A DNA stretch of 64,000 bases from an uncultured Armatimonadota bacterium (GCA_903910385.1 CAIVZM010000048.1:37044-101043); one strand, 5' to 3'; counted from the first letter of the stretch, positions 35,522 to 44,524 are shown. The notes: generated from the sequence alone by a model not told the origin. Numbers and translations are program-made.

Positions 35522-37162
35522 TCAATGCCGAATGATGACGTTTTCGATCTCCAGGCGATCCCAGCGGGAAACGATGGGTTCGACAATCGCGGCGGCGGTT
35601 GCTGGGAGACGGTTCAGGCCATGTTCCGCCATCTCGACGGCGCGGCGGACTGCCGCAGACTTACTGACTGTCTCCTCATATTCCAGATCAGGGTCAGAAT
35701 CAGCGACGATGCCCCCTCCCGCCTGAACATGGGCCATGCCATCTTTGATGAGTGCGGTGCGAAGCGTGATACAGGCATCGAAGTTACCGTTGTAAGAGAT
35801 ATAGCCGATTGCGCCGCCATATGTCCCGCGCCGTGTCGGTTCGAGTTCTTCGATAATTTGCATCGCTCGAACTTTCGGGGCGCCGGAAAGCGTCCCTGCC
35901 GGGAAAGTCGCCCGTAGAAGGTCAAAAGCGTTTTGATCCTGCCGCAGGCGACCGACGACGTTGCTGACAATGTGCATGACATGACTGTATTTTTCAATCG
36001 TCATGAGTTCATTCACTTTGATCGAACCGTATTCGCAGACGCGCCCAATATCATTGCGGGCAAGATCGACGAGCATGATATGTTCCGCCCGCTCTTTTTC
36101 ATCCGCTAAAAGTTCGGCGGCGAGCAGGGCATCTTCTTCCGGCGTCCGTCCGCGCTTGCGCGTCCCGGCGATAGGGCGAATGGTAACCTTGCCTTTTTCT
36201 TCGGTCACCAGAATCTCGGGGGACGCCCCGACCAGTGTGACGCCGGAATCCAGCGAGAGATAGAACATATAGGGCGAAGGGTTGATCGAACGCAGAGCGC
36301 GGTAGACATCGAACGCCTCCGCATGTAGCGGTCGTGAAAATCGTTGCGCCAGCACCGCCTGAATAATGTCGCCTGCGGCGATATATTCTTTTCCCTTGAG
36401 CGCCATCGCGCGGTATCGTTCGCGAGTCATATTGGAGACGAACGCTTCCGTTTCGCCGGTATCGCTGGCGTTCGTCTTTTTTACCGGGGCTGGTGTGGGC
36501 GCTGGCAATGGCGCTTCCAGAGTCGCTACCAGTTCCTCTATTCTGGTGATGGCGTCCTCATAGGCTCTGTCGATAGCGTCTGTACCGCTGCCTGCCTCTA
36601 TTCGGGCATTGGCGAGGACCCGGATACGATGGCGCACATGATCGAAAATACACAGGGTGTCCGTCAGAAGCAGATGGACATCGTCTACCTGAAGGTCATC
36701 CTCGGTATTATCACCGATAGGTTCGAGGAAGCGCACCCAGTCGTACCCGATATAACCGACAGCGCCGCCCACAAAACGCGGCAGACCGGGCAACTCGACA
36801 TAGCGAACATCGGCTAAAATCTCCTGCAAAACATGGAGCGGGTCGCGCCCCTCGGAGAGTTCGACGTGCCTGGTTTTGTCGCCTTCGACGATAGTAACGG
36901 TGTGTCCCCGGGAACGGAATGTCAGGTAGGGATCAGAGCCAAAAAAGGAGTAACGCGCTAACCGCTCGCCACCTTCAACGGATTCGAGAAGAAAGGCATT
37001 CGGCCGACGCTCCAGACGTTTGAAAGCGGAGACCGGGGTCTCCATATCCGCCAGGATATCGCGATAGACCGGGATTAGATTTCCCTGTTGCGCCAGACGG
37101 CGAAAGGTTTCTCGATCCGGCGTTATCGAATCCATGGAATCGTGCAACGGCGTCGCGCTCAT
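35522..37162 (-). CDS. trpE: Anthranilate synthase component I
   Basis: About 546 residues from ATG 37162 (MSATPLHDS); an ATG nine codons later (MDSITPDRE) or 21 earlier is possible. It makes anthranilate from chorismate. The Trp feedback-binding segment FLLESVEGGERLARYSFFG is intact, so end-product inhibition is likely. The catalytic domain has QRFSRPL, NPSPYMFYL, SPEILV, RPIAGTRKRG, ARNDIGRV and GTLSGAPKVRAM. First structural gene of the operon; transcription passes the attenuator at 37226-37260. Confidence 0.97.
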   Translation of the reverse strand: MSATPLHDSMDSITPDRETFRRLAQQGNLIPVYRDILADMETPVSAFKRLERRPNAFLLESVEGGERLARYSFFGSDPYLTFRSRGHTVTIVEGDKTRHVELSEGRDPLHVLQEILADVRYVELPGLPRFVGGAVGYIGYDWVRFLEPIGDNTEDDLQVDDVHLLLTDTLCIFDHVRHRIRVLANARIEAGSGTDAIDRAYEDAITRIEELVATLEAPLPAPTPAPVKKTNASDTGETEAFVSNMTRERYRAMALKGKEYIAAGDIIQAVLAQRFSRPLHAEAFDVYRALRSINPSPYMFYLSLDSGVTLVGASPEILVTEEKGKVTIRPIAGTRKRGRTPEEDALLAAELLADEKERAEHIMLVDLARNDIGRVCEYGSIKVNELMTIEKYSHVMHIVSNVVGRLRQDQNAFDLLRATFPAGTLSGAPKVRAMQIIEELEPTRRGTYGGAIGYISYNGNFDACITLRTALIKDGMAHVQAGGGIVADSDPDLEYEETVSKSAAVRRAVEMAEHGLNRLPATAAAIVEPIVSRWDRLEIENVIIRH

Positions 37163-37225
37163 ATCAGAATCAATGCTCCTCTGACGGATAGAATCGTCAT
37201 CTTCGAAGTTCGGGCGGATACGCAA

Positions 37226-37260
37226 AAAGAGGGCAGGCCCCCGTCGGGCCTGCCCTCTTT
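37226..37260 (-). terminator. trp attenuator terminator hairpin
   Basis: Arms 37246-37260 and 37226-37240 are perfectly complementary (15 bp, GC-rich) around a 5-nt loop. Read on the minus strand the stem ends in CTCTTTTTG, an intrinsic terminator. It lies between the Trp-codon leader peptide and trpE. Confidence 0.9.
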
Positions 37261-37308
37261 CTGTTTAAATCTTTCGCGCATCAGGCGCGTTTGGGCGGCG
37301 ACGACGAG

Positions 37309-37365
37309 TTATATCTCTTCACGCCACCACCACAGACCAATACTCGCCGGAACGAATTGCGTCAT
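37309..37365 (-). CDS. trpL: trp operon leader peptide
   Basis: 18 codons plus TAA, encoding MTQFVPASIGLWWWREEI with three consecutive TGG codons (37324-37332 on plus). The ATG at 37365 lies 6 nt after the -10, so the leader peptide is probably translated from a leaderless transcript. Ribosome stalling at the Trp codons would influence the hairpin at 37226-37260, 48 nt downstream of the stop. A CGCGC/GCGCG mini-hairpin lies in between, but I could not draw a convincing antiterminator by eye. Confidence 0.85.
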   Translation of the reverse strand: MTQFVPASIGLWWWREEI

Positions 37366-37371
37366 GCAGAC

Positions 37372-37400
37372 AGGGTAACACATCGCGTAATGATTGTCAA
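37372..37400 (-). promoter_or_regulatory. trp operon promoter
   Basis: On the minus strand: TTGACA (37395-37400), a 17-nt spacer, TACCCT (37372-37377). The start of transcription falls at or next to the trpL ATG. Confidence 0.75.
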
Positions 37401-37431
37401 CGGCGAACGGCGAAGTCTGTTCTACAAAGGA

Positions 37432-37464
37432 AAATCCCACTGACTGGAGATGTCAGCGGGATTT
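37432..37464. terminator. Terminator after the PEP-CTERM gene
   Basis: AAATCCC and CTGAC pair with GTCAG and GGGATTT around a 7-nt loop with one A/C mismatch. T-runs flank both ends, so it can work both ways. It isolates the PEP-CTERM gene from the trp promoter. Confidence 0.75.
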
Positions 37465-37524
37465 TTCATTTTGTGTTATTCGCCAGAATTTCTCTCTAAG
37501 AATGTATCTGGAGAGGGCTCCGAT

Positions 37525-38169
37525 TTACATGTTAGCTTTGCGGCGAAGAGCGATTCCTGCGAGGGCAAGACCGGGCAGGATCAATAACGCGGCGGACGGT
37601 TCGGGAGCGGAAGCGGAAGCGTTCGCCGAAGTGATCTCCAAGCGGAAGGCAGTCGGGTTCGGCGCCAGATCGGAAGAATTGTTGACCTGAACGCTCAGCG
37701 TGTTAGTCCCGGCGATGAAACCATTGGTGATCGAGAACGGAGTCCATTTGTCGAAGTTAAGAGCAGGACTATTGATGTTAAGGGGAACGCCATTGATTAA
37801 AAAGTCCACCGTACTGTTATCGGAGGTGAAGCGCCCGTTAATGGTAGCCGTTCCCGGGTTCAACCCCGCAAGTGAAAAGGTGGTGGTATAGACATAAAGA
37901 CCGGAGGGAGAATGGCTGGCGTCGCTGGTAGGAGACAACCAGGTGGATGTCGCGCTTTCCGGAATCCAGACGGTGGGAATGGTCGTCGGGACAAAAGCGG
38001 ACGCGCCGTTTACTGTCCAGTGCGAATCGATGCTGCCTAGCGGCAGGGTGGTATTAGAGTTATCGACGCCCGTATTATAGATGGTAAACGGAGCCGCGGA
38101 GACAGGGATGGCTACGGCAAGCGAGGTCGCCAGAAACAGGGCGGACGCAATATTACGAGTAAAGCGCAT
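37525..38169 (-). CDS. Secreted PEP-CTERM-like protein
   Basis: 214 residues. An N-terminal signal peptide (MRFTRNIASALFLATSLAVAIPVSA), a beta-rich body (carbohydrate-binding-like: TINGRFTSDNSTVDFLINGVPLN), and a C-terminal sorting signal: APEPSAALLILPGLALAGIALRRKA, that is Pro-Glu-Pro, a hydrophobic helix and an Arg-rich end. Family knowledge: PEP-CTERM proteins are processed by an exosortase and are often linked to exopolysaccharide. No exosortase is in the window. A second such protein is at 52292. Confidence 0.85.
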   Translation of the reverse strand: MRFTRNIASALFLATSLAVAIPVSAAPFTIYNTGVDNSNTTLPLGSIDSHWTVNGASAFVPTTIPTVWIPESATSTWLSPTSDASHSPSGLYVYTTTFSLAGLNPGTATINGRFTSDNSTVDFLINGVPLNINSPALNFDKWTPFSITNGFIAGTNTLSVQVNNSSDLAPNPTAFRLEITSANASASAPEPSAALLILPGLALAGIALRRKANM

Positions 38170-38287
38170 ATTTTAGTATTCCTTCATATGAGATTGAGGG
38201 AGACAATGAACTGACAAACAGAACAGTGTTAAGTTTAGCATACTCCACACAGTAAAAAGAAGTCAATGTTCAAGATGTAACACTATT

Positions 38288-39070
38288 TCATACAGGGTGG
38301 ATCGTGGGCAGCGTCGTTTGCACCAGGAAAAGACGCCTCGGGGGCAGTGACAGGTTTTTCCCCTCCCATGCCGAAAGCAAGCGCGGGCGGAAATCTGTCA
38401 GCAGGTGACATTCCTGATAGAGAATCGGTTTGCGATAGCGCTTGAGGGTGCGTTGTCCGCCAGAAAGTCGCGCTTCGCCATCGCCCGGAGCGTACCAGGT
38501 ACGGTAATCTTCCTGTCGGGTGATGGACGCTAGCGAAACGGGCTGAATACGCAGACTATCCTTCCAGCAATAGATGCGCCCGAAGTATGCTGCATGCAAC
38601 CACATTTCCCAGGGACGGGGCGCATACATGGCTTCACCTAATCGATTGTCGAACAGGCGTAACCAGAGGACGAAAACGCCTAACTCGTGGTAGCGTTGCG
38701 TGCGTAACGCCAGTATTTCCACGCTCAGATCACTTCGCTGGACCTCGATTGCACAGGGAACTTCCTGATTCCAGAAAAAGAAAATATCGGGACGTGCGCC
38801 CGGTAACGATTTTTCCAGTTCGCACGGTACGCCCGCCGCCCGAAGTTCATCGAAGATGGCAATCTTGCACTGGCGATGCGCTTCCGTTTCTCCGGAGCCA
38901 TATTCGCAGGTTACCGGCGGTTTGTGGGCGAAGTGCGGAATACGGCGGTTTCCCTGCCGCAAAATGACCTCTGCGCCACATTCCGGACAGAAGAAAGGGG
39001 CATCCGACTTGTGTGCGGCGCGGGCGATGATACTCTCTGATGTTTCCGGAGCGATATTTGCTGCCAGCAT
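38288..39070 (-). CDS. CoiA-like competence/nuclease protein
   Basis: 260 residues from ATG 39070 (MLAANIAPETS); the open frame continues upstream into the promoter region of the divergent gene, so I use the internal start. A zinc finger (FFCPECGAEVILRQG), then RIPHFAHKP and SGETEAHRQCKIAIFDEL, and a nuclease-like core GARPDIFFFW ... CAIEVQRSDLS (Asp and Glu-x-Gln of a PD-(D/E)xK variant) match CoiA. Family knowledge: CoiA is needed for DNA processing during natural transformation in Firmicutes. No other competence gene is adjacent. Confidence 0.85.
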   Translation of the reverse strand: MLAANIAPETSESIIARAAHKSDAPFFCPECGAEVILRQGNRRIPHFAHKPPVTCEYGSGETEAHRQCKIAIFDELRAAGVPCELEKSLPGARPDIFFFWNQEVPCAIEVQRSDLSVEILALRTQRYHELGVFVLWLRLFDNRLGEAMYAPRPWEMWLHAAYFGRIYCWKDSLRIQPVSLASITRQEDYRTWYAPGDGEARLSGGQRTLKRYRKPILYQECHLLTDFRPRLLSAWEGKNLSLPPRRLFLVQTTLPTIHPV

Positions 39071-39250
39071 GAAAATAGGATACCTGTTTCTCACGGGAGA
39101 CAAAACGATTGCCCGTAAAACGCCTTCTATGGTACACTTGGGCAACCCCGAACGGGCGGTCATGGCTCCGGTATGACCGCTTTTGACCGACAACGGGGAA
39201 ATTCCGCATCGAAACAAGACTTTCACACAGGTCAACACATAGGACAACGC

Positions 39251-39850
39251 ATGAAAATGACGGTGAAAACAGGGGCCAAGGCCCTGCTTATGGGAGCGCT
39301 GGCGGCGGGAATCTGCCTTGGCATGACAGCGGGAGCATTCGCGCAGGACGAAGAGGAAGAAGTCGAGGAACTGGCGCCTCGACCTGTCCGTGTCCGCGTT
39401 GTTGGCGCCTACCTGTCAGACAATTCGGTTAAGGACTTTCTGGGAGCGCCTATCCTCGGACTCGGCGCCTCGTACGATTTCAAGCAGACGGAGTCCCGCA
39501 TCCCTGTTCATATCGCGGCGACCATTGATTTCATGAACAAAACGCGGACGCGTGATCGCCGTAAAGTGGAAGCCGCTTATTTCGCTATTGGTGTGGCGCC
39601 CCGTATCTACTTCAAGCCAGAAGAATCAAAGTTGAATTTCTATGCCGGCGCGGGCGTTCTGGTTTCCTTTCCCCGTTACAAAGTGACCATCGCAGGAACC
39701 GAACAATCGCAGGATAATACGATCAGCGTCGGGGCGAAGTTCTTTTCTGGCATGGAATTCGACCGTTCCTTCTTCGGAGAGATCGAATATATCTTGCCGG
39801 GTAAGACGGAACTCAATAGTTTGAATTTCGCTCTCGGATACCGCTTCTAG
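39251..39850 (+). CDS. Small outer-membrane beta-barrel-like protein
   Basis: 199 residues from ATG 39251. A signal peptide (MKMTVKTGAKALLMGALAAG ... AFA) and an acidic stretch (QDEEEEVEEL) precede alternating beta strands (VRVRVVGAYL, GLGASYDF, FYAGAGVLVSFP, GEIEYILPG) ending in an aromatic residue (FALGYRF), the usual end of an outer-membrane barrel. This supports a diderm host. No specific family recognised; pore or structural role unknown. Divergent from the CoiA-like gene. Confidence 0.75.
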   Translation: MKMTVKTGAKALLMGALAAGICLGMTAGAFAQDEEEEVEELAPRPVRVRVVGAYLSDNSVKDFLGAPILGLGASYDFKQTESRIPVHIAATIDFMNKTRTRDRRKVEAAYFAIGVAPRIYFKPEESKLNFYAGAGVLVSFPRYKVTIAGTEQSQDNTISVGAKFFSGMEFDRSFFGEIEYILPGKTELNSLNFALGYRF

Positions 39851-40050
39851 AATCTGTGGCGGCCCGCGCTACCTTTCCGCTAAACAAAACGCAGGAAAAA
39901 ACCAGGGGAATGAAAATCGTAACGAACCACGATTTTCATTCCCCTTATTCACATCTACCCCTGTGAAGTTGGTCTCTGATAGTTTTAAAATAGTTTTTAA
40001 GGTGTATTTATAATCTCGTAGATGTTGCTTTAGGAAAGCGAGTGGAATCG

Positions 40051-40932
40051 ATGTTGCGAATTGTGGTGACGGGTGGGGCGGGAATCGCCGGGCAGGCGGT
40101 CTGTAGTTTGCTGGCGGAGCAGGGAATGGCGGCGGTGGCGGCGGATGTCGCCCCGCCACGGCAGGCATCGCCATCCGGGGTGACCTTCGTGCGATGCGAC
40201 ACACGGACGCCGGGAGATGTGAGGCAGGTGACAAAAGGGGCGGATGGAGTCATTCACCTGGCGGCATGGCACTGCGCCCATAATCCTCCGGTAAGCGACG
40301 ATACGATTTATGCAGTGAACGTCGATGGAACCTACAATGTCCTATCCGCCTGCCGGGAAAACGGGGCGCCGCCAGTCGTGTTTGCATCGTCCATGGCATA
40401 CGGTTGGGGATCGGTGTACTCCGCCACCAAAGTCATTGGCGAGGAACTGTGGCGCTCGTATCATGAGATGACCGGAGCGTCCGTGGCGTCGCTGCGTTAC
40501 CATGATTTCGTGCCGAAGCCGTACCTGGACTTTGGCATGAAGTTGCTTCGAAATGGCGTGGATGTCCGCGATGTCGCATCGGCGTCCGTTGCGGCGATGA
40601 ATGCCGCGGTTGCCAGACGCTTTGGTCGATTTATGACTATCGTCCATACCGCTCATGGCATGCCACTGGAAGTCGTGCGGGATTTTCGCGCCAATGGTCC
40701 GGCATGGTGTGAAGAGAAGGTTCCCGGAGCGACCGCTTTGTTGCAGAAGTACGGGCTTGACCGTGATTTGCCGGGTGGCGTCGAACAGCACGATTTATCG
40801 GAGGCGGGACGATTGATGGACTGGCGCCCGGAAATCGGCTTTGTGGAGTTTTTGCAGGATCTCAAGGCGCGGGACGCTCGCGGCGAGGACGTTCGCTCTC
40901 TCCACGCGCCGGGTCGTCTTCCCGCCGAGTGA
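40051..40932 (+). CDS. NAD-dependent epimerase/dehydratase (extended SDR)
   Basis: 293 residues from ATG 40051, about 12 nt after AGGAAAG; a GTG at 40042 lies too close to that site. Rossmann motif VVTGGAGIAGQAVCSLLAEQG, DVRQVTKGADGVIHLAA, and the catalytic VYSATK (Tyr-x3-Lys). Family: sugar-nucleotide epimerases or dehydratases; no product is assignable. It lies upstream of the PhyH gene by 314 bp. Confidence 0.88.
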   Translation: MLRIVVTGGAGIAGQAVCSLLAEQGMAAVAADVAPPRQASPSGVTFVRCDTRTPGDVRQVTKGADGVIHLAAWHCAHNPPVSDDTIYAVNVDGTYNVLSACRENGAPPVVFASSMAYGWGSVYSATKVIGEELWRSYHEMTGASVASLRYHDFVPKPYLDFGMKLLRNGVDVRDVASASVAAMNAAVARRFGRFMTIVHTAHGMPLEVVRDFRANGPAWCEEKVPGATALLQKYGLDRDLPGGVEQHDLSEAGRLMDWRPEIGFVEFLQDLKARDARGEDVRSLHAPGRLPAE

Positions 40933-41246
40933 AACCGGAGAAGGGAAAGGGCAGGTTGTCACCGGCAAGGACAGCCTACCCGATTCTCCAGGGTCGGATA
41001 GAGGGCGGTTGTTATTCACTCAAATTGCTACAACCGCTCTGCCAATCCGCTTTCTTTCTCCAGCGTCCCGTCTTGTAGCGACAAAGTGAATATAGTCGGG
41101 AAGCCTTAACAAAGTCCTAATGAAGTCTTAATCGCGGTAATTTTTTGAGATTTTTCTGACAATGGCATCCATCAGATTGCGGTATCGGCGCGGTGGAATT
41201 AGCGGCGAGAGTGATACCATTGATCATTATTGCCGGAGGGTGAGAG
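40933..41246. other. Intergenic region with an 11-bp phased repeat
   Basis: No gene. CTTAAC (41105), CCTAAT (41116) and CTTAAT (41127) recur every 11 bp with AAAGT/GAAGT between, ending about 115 bp before the PhyH ATG. The spacing and TTAA-type units resemble Pho boxes, a possible binding site for a PhoB/PhoP-like regulator. Confidence 0.4.
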
Positions 41247-42095
41247 ATGAGTGAGAGGTTTGTTTTGACGGAGGCGCAACGGGAGCAGTTTGTAACGGAA
41301 GGCTATATTGTCCTGCGACAGGCATTTTCACGGGAAGATTCAATCGTCTGGGTGCGCTCGGAATGCGCCCGCGCCGGATATGATCTGGACGCGCCGGATT
41401 CGTGGAAATCGCCTTATGTCCGAATTCCGACTGAGCGGAAAGAGCTGGTCGCCCGTTATGCGCCTTCGGCATGGGAGGCTGCCTGCGCCCTGATGGGCGG
41501 AGAAGATAACGTTGTTCCGAATACCGCAATCTCGCTGTTCGCCGTCAACTTAACAGAGGGCGCCGAAAAGCCGTTCGAGCCAGCATCGCCATCATCGCCG
41601 GGGTGGCATAAGGACGGCTGGCATTTCCGCCACTTCCTCGATAGCCATGAGCAGGGGCTTCTGGGAATTTCCCTGATGACCGATGTCCTTCCGGGCGGCG
41701 GAGCGACCTTCGTCGCCGCTGGTTCCGTCGCGCCGGTGGCCCGATATCTGGCATCCCATCCGGAAGGCGTCCTGCCGGATGATTTCCCCTTCAATCAATT
41801 GGTCAGCGAGGGATGTAAGTTCATCGAAGCCACCGGGGAAGCAGGGGACTTTTACCTGTTGCACCCGTATCTCCTGCATGCCGTTTCGCAGAATGTCCTG
41901 CGCCGACCCCGCGCCATTTGCAATGTCCTGTTCGAGCAACGGGAACCGCTACAGTTATCTCGTCCTGACGGCGATTATTCGCCGGTGGAAGCGGCGATAT
42001 TGCACGGTCTCGGCGTCGATCATTATGACTTCGCGCCCACGCAGGAACGGTTCCGTACTCCGGACTATGGGCCGATCAATCCGGCATATCGCTAA
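41247..42095 (+). CDS. Phytanoyl-CoA dioxygenase (PhyH) family protein
   Basis: 282 residues. An Fe(II)/2-oxoglutarate dioxygenase: the metal site is His-x-Asp in PGWHKDGWHF plus the distal His in LLHPYLLHAVSQN; an Arg in RRPRAICN would bind the co-substrate. Opening LTEAQREQFVTEGYIVLRQAF is typical. The family hydroxylates diverse small molecules, including phosphonates in some branches. GGAGGGTGAGAG precedes the ATG. The next gene (CDF transporter) starts 41 bp downstream. Confidence 0.88.
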   Translation: MSERFVLTEAQREQFVTEGYIVLRQAFSREDSIVWVRSECARAGYDLDAPDSWKSPYVRIPTERKELVARYAPSAWEAACALMGGEDNVVPNTAISLFAVNLTEGAEKPFEPASPSSPGWHKDGWHFRHFLDSHEQGLLGISLMTDVLPGGGATFVAAGSVAPVARYLASHPEGVLPDDFPFNQLVSEGCKFIEATGEAGDFYLLHPYLLHAVSQNVLRRPRAICNVLFEQREPLQLSRPDGDYSPVEAAILHGLGVDHYDFAPTQERFRTPDYGPINPAYR

Positions 42096-42136
42096 CGGAA
42101 TATCGCTGGCGGTGTGGCTGGTTTGGGAGATCATCT

Positions 42137-43132
42137 ATGTCTGATTCGTCGCGCGTTCCGATAACAGGGGAGGCTCATCCTGCGGAGGAGGGCATCCGCT
42201 CCACAATCATTGGTATAGTGATCAATATTTTGCTGATGGCGGCAAAAGTCGCGGCAGGCGTTTTTGGTCATTCCTATGCCTCGATCGCCGATGCTATCGA
42301 ATCCGCGACGGATATTGTATCGTCCACGCTGACTCTGATCGGTCTGAAAGTGGCGATGCGCCCGCCGGATGAAAACCATCCGCAGGGACACGGTAAAGTC
42401 GAACCGCTGGCGACGGTCGCTGTGGCGATTTTCCTTTTTGTCGCCGCGTATGAAATCTCCCGGCAAAGTATCCATGAGATTTTGCATCCGCATACGGTCC
42501 CTGCCCCGTGGACACTGCTGGTTCTGATCGGCATCGTGGTGGTCAAGGAGGGATTATTCCGGTTTGTGAATGCAGTCGGAGAGAAAACGGGGAGTTCCGC
42601 TATTCAGGGGGATGCGCAACACCAGCGTAGTGATGTGATTACCTCGGCGGCGGCGTTTCTTGGCATCTCTATCGCTCTGATCGGTTCCCGTTTCAGTCCT
42701 GACCCGCGTTGGTCGAGCGCCGATGACTGGGCGGCATTGTTCGCCTCTCTGTGGGTGGCTTACAATGGCTGGAGCATTCTGCGTGGTGCGCTCTATGAAT
42801 TGACGGACGCCCGCCCTGATAAATCGTTGGAAGAGGAAGTCCGTCGTATTGCGGTCTCCGTCCCTGGCGTGGAAGATCTCGACAAATGTTTTGTCCGCAA
42901 GATGGGCTTCGACTACTATGTGGAACTGGATGCACGGGTTGATCCTGAAATGCTGGTACATCGGGCTCATGAAATCGCGCATCAGGTACAGGATGCAATC
43001 CGCGCCCGCATTCGGGACAAGCGTTTCGCTCGCGTTCTTGTTCACATCGAGCCTGCTTCGAGAAAAACTGTAACGTTGGAAGCGAGTCCCGGGGACGCCG
43101 ACCGTGCGGAATTAGTTCGGGACGAAAAATAG
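42137..43132 (+). CDS. Cation diffusion facilitator family transporter
   Basis: 331 residues. A metal/proton antiporter of the inner membrane with about six helices. Metal-site residues are visible in SIADAIESATDIVSS (helix 2) and QHQRSDVITSAAAFLG (His-x3-Asp, helix 5); PQGHGKVEPLA is the conserved loop. The C-terminal cytosolic domain (VEDLDKCFVRKMGFDYYVELD) is typical. Substrate Zn, Fe or Mn is not distinguishable. SD GGGAGATC. Likely co-transcribed with the PhyH gene. Confidence 0.92.
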   Translation: MSDSSRVPITGEAHPAEEGIRSTIIGIVINILLMAAKVAAGVFGHSYASIADAIESATDIVSSTLTLIGLKVAMRPPDENHPQGHGKVEPLATVAVAIFLFVAAYEISRQSIHEILHPHTVPAPWTLLVLIGIVVVKEGLFRFVNAVGEKTGSSAIQGDAQHQRSDVITSAAAFLGISIALIGSRFSPDPRWSSADDWAALFASLWVAYNGWSILRGALYELTDARPDKSLEEEVRRIAVSVPGVEDLDKCFVRKMGFDYYVELDARVDPEMLVHRAHEIAHQVQDAIRARIRDKRFARVLVHIEPASRKTVTLEASPGDADRAELVRDEK

Positions 43133-43329
43133 ATTCTTTCCGTGCGCGTGCTATTGAACTATTTGTCTGCACGGTTTGTTATACAGGCATGACGGATACT
43201 TTCTTATGGTATCGAAGGGGCGGGCACTCTACGGAAATTTAGAATGATATACCATCGGATGCGGCGAAGATAAGAAAAACGTGAGGGCGTATTTCGATCT
43301 TTTTACGCTTCACTCCGAGAGGATATGCT

Positions 43330-44460
43330 TTGAATTCCCGACCAAGTTTGACTCGAAGACGATTTTTGCAGGCGACCGCGACGCTCGCCGCCAGTAGTGC
43401 CGGGGATGTACCTGCTCTGGCTTTGATCAGTCTGGATAAGCCCTCACGCGCCGATTATCTGGCTCAGGCGGATATTCTTGTCGAAACGTTGCAAACGAAG
43501 CGGTTCCGCACCGAACCCTACTCGCAGTGGGGCGATGAGCAGAACGCCTGGAATACCTGTAATACCCTCGAGGCGCTGATCGATTACACGCAAATCACAG
43601 GGAATCGTCGCTATTATGATCAGATCCATCATGCGGCGACGGATCAGGTTCTGCTGAAAAAAGTGATGGGTGACGGCGTCGATGATGAAGCGTGGGCGGG
43701 CATCGTTATGGTCAAAGCGTACCGCCTGACAAAAGAGCGCAGTTGTCTGGACGCTGCAAAAATTATCTTCGACAGCATGACCACGTACTGGGATGATACC
43801 TGCGGCGGGGGCGTTTGGTGGAATTTCACGCGGACGTACAAAAACGCGATCACCAACGAACTGTTCCTCGTGCTGGCGACACAGTTGTACCGCGAGACCC
43901 GCACGCCACTCTATCTGGAATGGGCGAAGAAGGAATGGGACTGGTTTGCACGCTCCGGCATGATCAACGCCGATAACCTGATCAACGATGGTCTGCATGA
44001 ATGCAAAAATAACAACGGGGAAACGTGGACATACAATCAGGGCGTCGTTCTGGGCGGTCTGGTCGAATTGTCGCGGATCACGGGGGACAAAATGTACCGC
44101 GAGCAAGCGGTGAAAATCGCCGGAGCGGTCATGACGAAGATGTCTCCGCTTTGTAACGGCGTCCCCATTCTGCAAGAAGTCGGCGGTGAGTTAAACCACG
44201 ATCAGCAACAGTTCAAAGGGATTTTCATGCGTTATCTCGCCAACCTTGCGCTTGTTTTGCCGGAAAAAGGGACGCCGGGCAGGAAGGCGATCCGGGATTA
44301 TATCTGCGCGAACGCTACTTCCCTGTGGAGAATCGCCCGCACCGACCAGAATGAAATCAATGCCTACTGGCACGAAACCGAACGCAAGCCGATCTACACA
44401 ACGATCACGCAAACGTCCTGCCTTGACCTGCTGAACGCCGCTTTATCGCTGACGAAGTAA
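43330..44460 (+). CDS. Glycoside hydrolase family 76, Tat-exported
   Basis: 376 residues from TTG 43330, after GAGAGGA. The N-terminus is a twin-arginine signal (LTRRRFLQATATLAAS). The (alpha/alpha)6 barrel shows WNTCNTLEALIDYTQITG, the paired Asp of GH76 in GVDDEAWAGIVMVKAY, and CGGGVWWNFTRTYKNAITNELF. Family knowledge: endo-alpha-1,6-mannanase or related mannan-active enzymes. It suggests mannan or polysaccharide turnover outside the cytoplasm. Monocistronic; a bidirectional terminator follows. Confidence 0.88.
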   Translation: MNSRPSLTRRRFLQATATLAASSAGDVPALALISLDKPSRADYLAQADILVETLQTKRFRTEPYSQWGDEQNAWNTCNTLEALIDYTQITGNRRYYDQIHHAATDQVLLKKVMGDGVDDEAWAGIVMVKAYRLTKERSCLDAAKIIFDSMTTYWDDTCGGGVWWNFTRTYKNAITNELFLVLATQLYRETRTPLYLEWAKKEWDWFARSGMINADNLINDGLHECKNNNGETWTYNQGVVLGGLVELSRITGDKMYREQAVKIAGAVMTKMSPLCNGVPILQEVGGELNHDQQQFKGIFMRYLANLALVLPEKGTPGRKAIRDYICANATSLWRIARTDQNEINAYWHETERKPIYTTITQTSCLDLLNAALSLTK

Positions 44461-44463
44461 CGC

Positions 44464-44500
44464 AAAGACGGGATAATCACTGGCTGATTATCCCGTCTTT
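44464..44500. terminator. Bidirectional terminator between GH76 and leuB
   Basis: A perfect 16-bp stem (44464-44479 with 44485-44500) around a 5-nt loop, ending in TCTTT on plus and on minus, between convergent genes. Confidence 0.88.
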
Positions 44501-44524
44501 CTGGTTCTGGCATCGTGTGGGGAA

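Noticed and set aside
38288..39247. The longer 319-codon version of the CoiA-like gene
   Set aside because: Residues before ATG 39070 are not CoiA-like and would cover the promoter region of the divergent outer-membrane protein gene.
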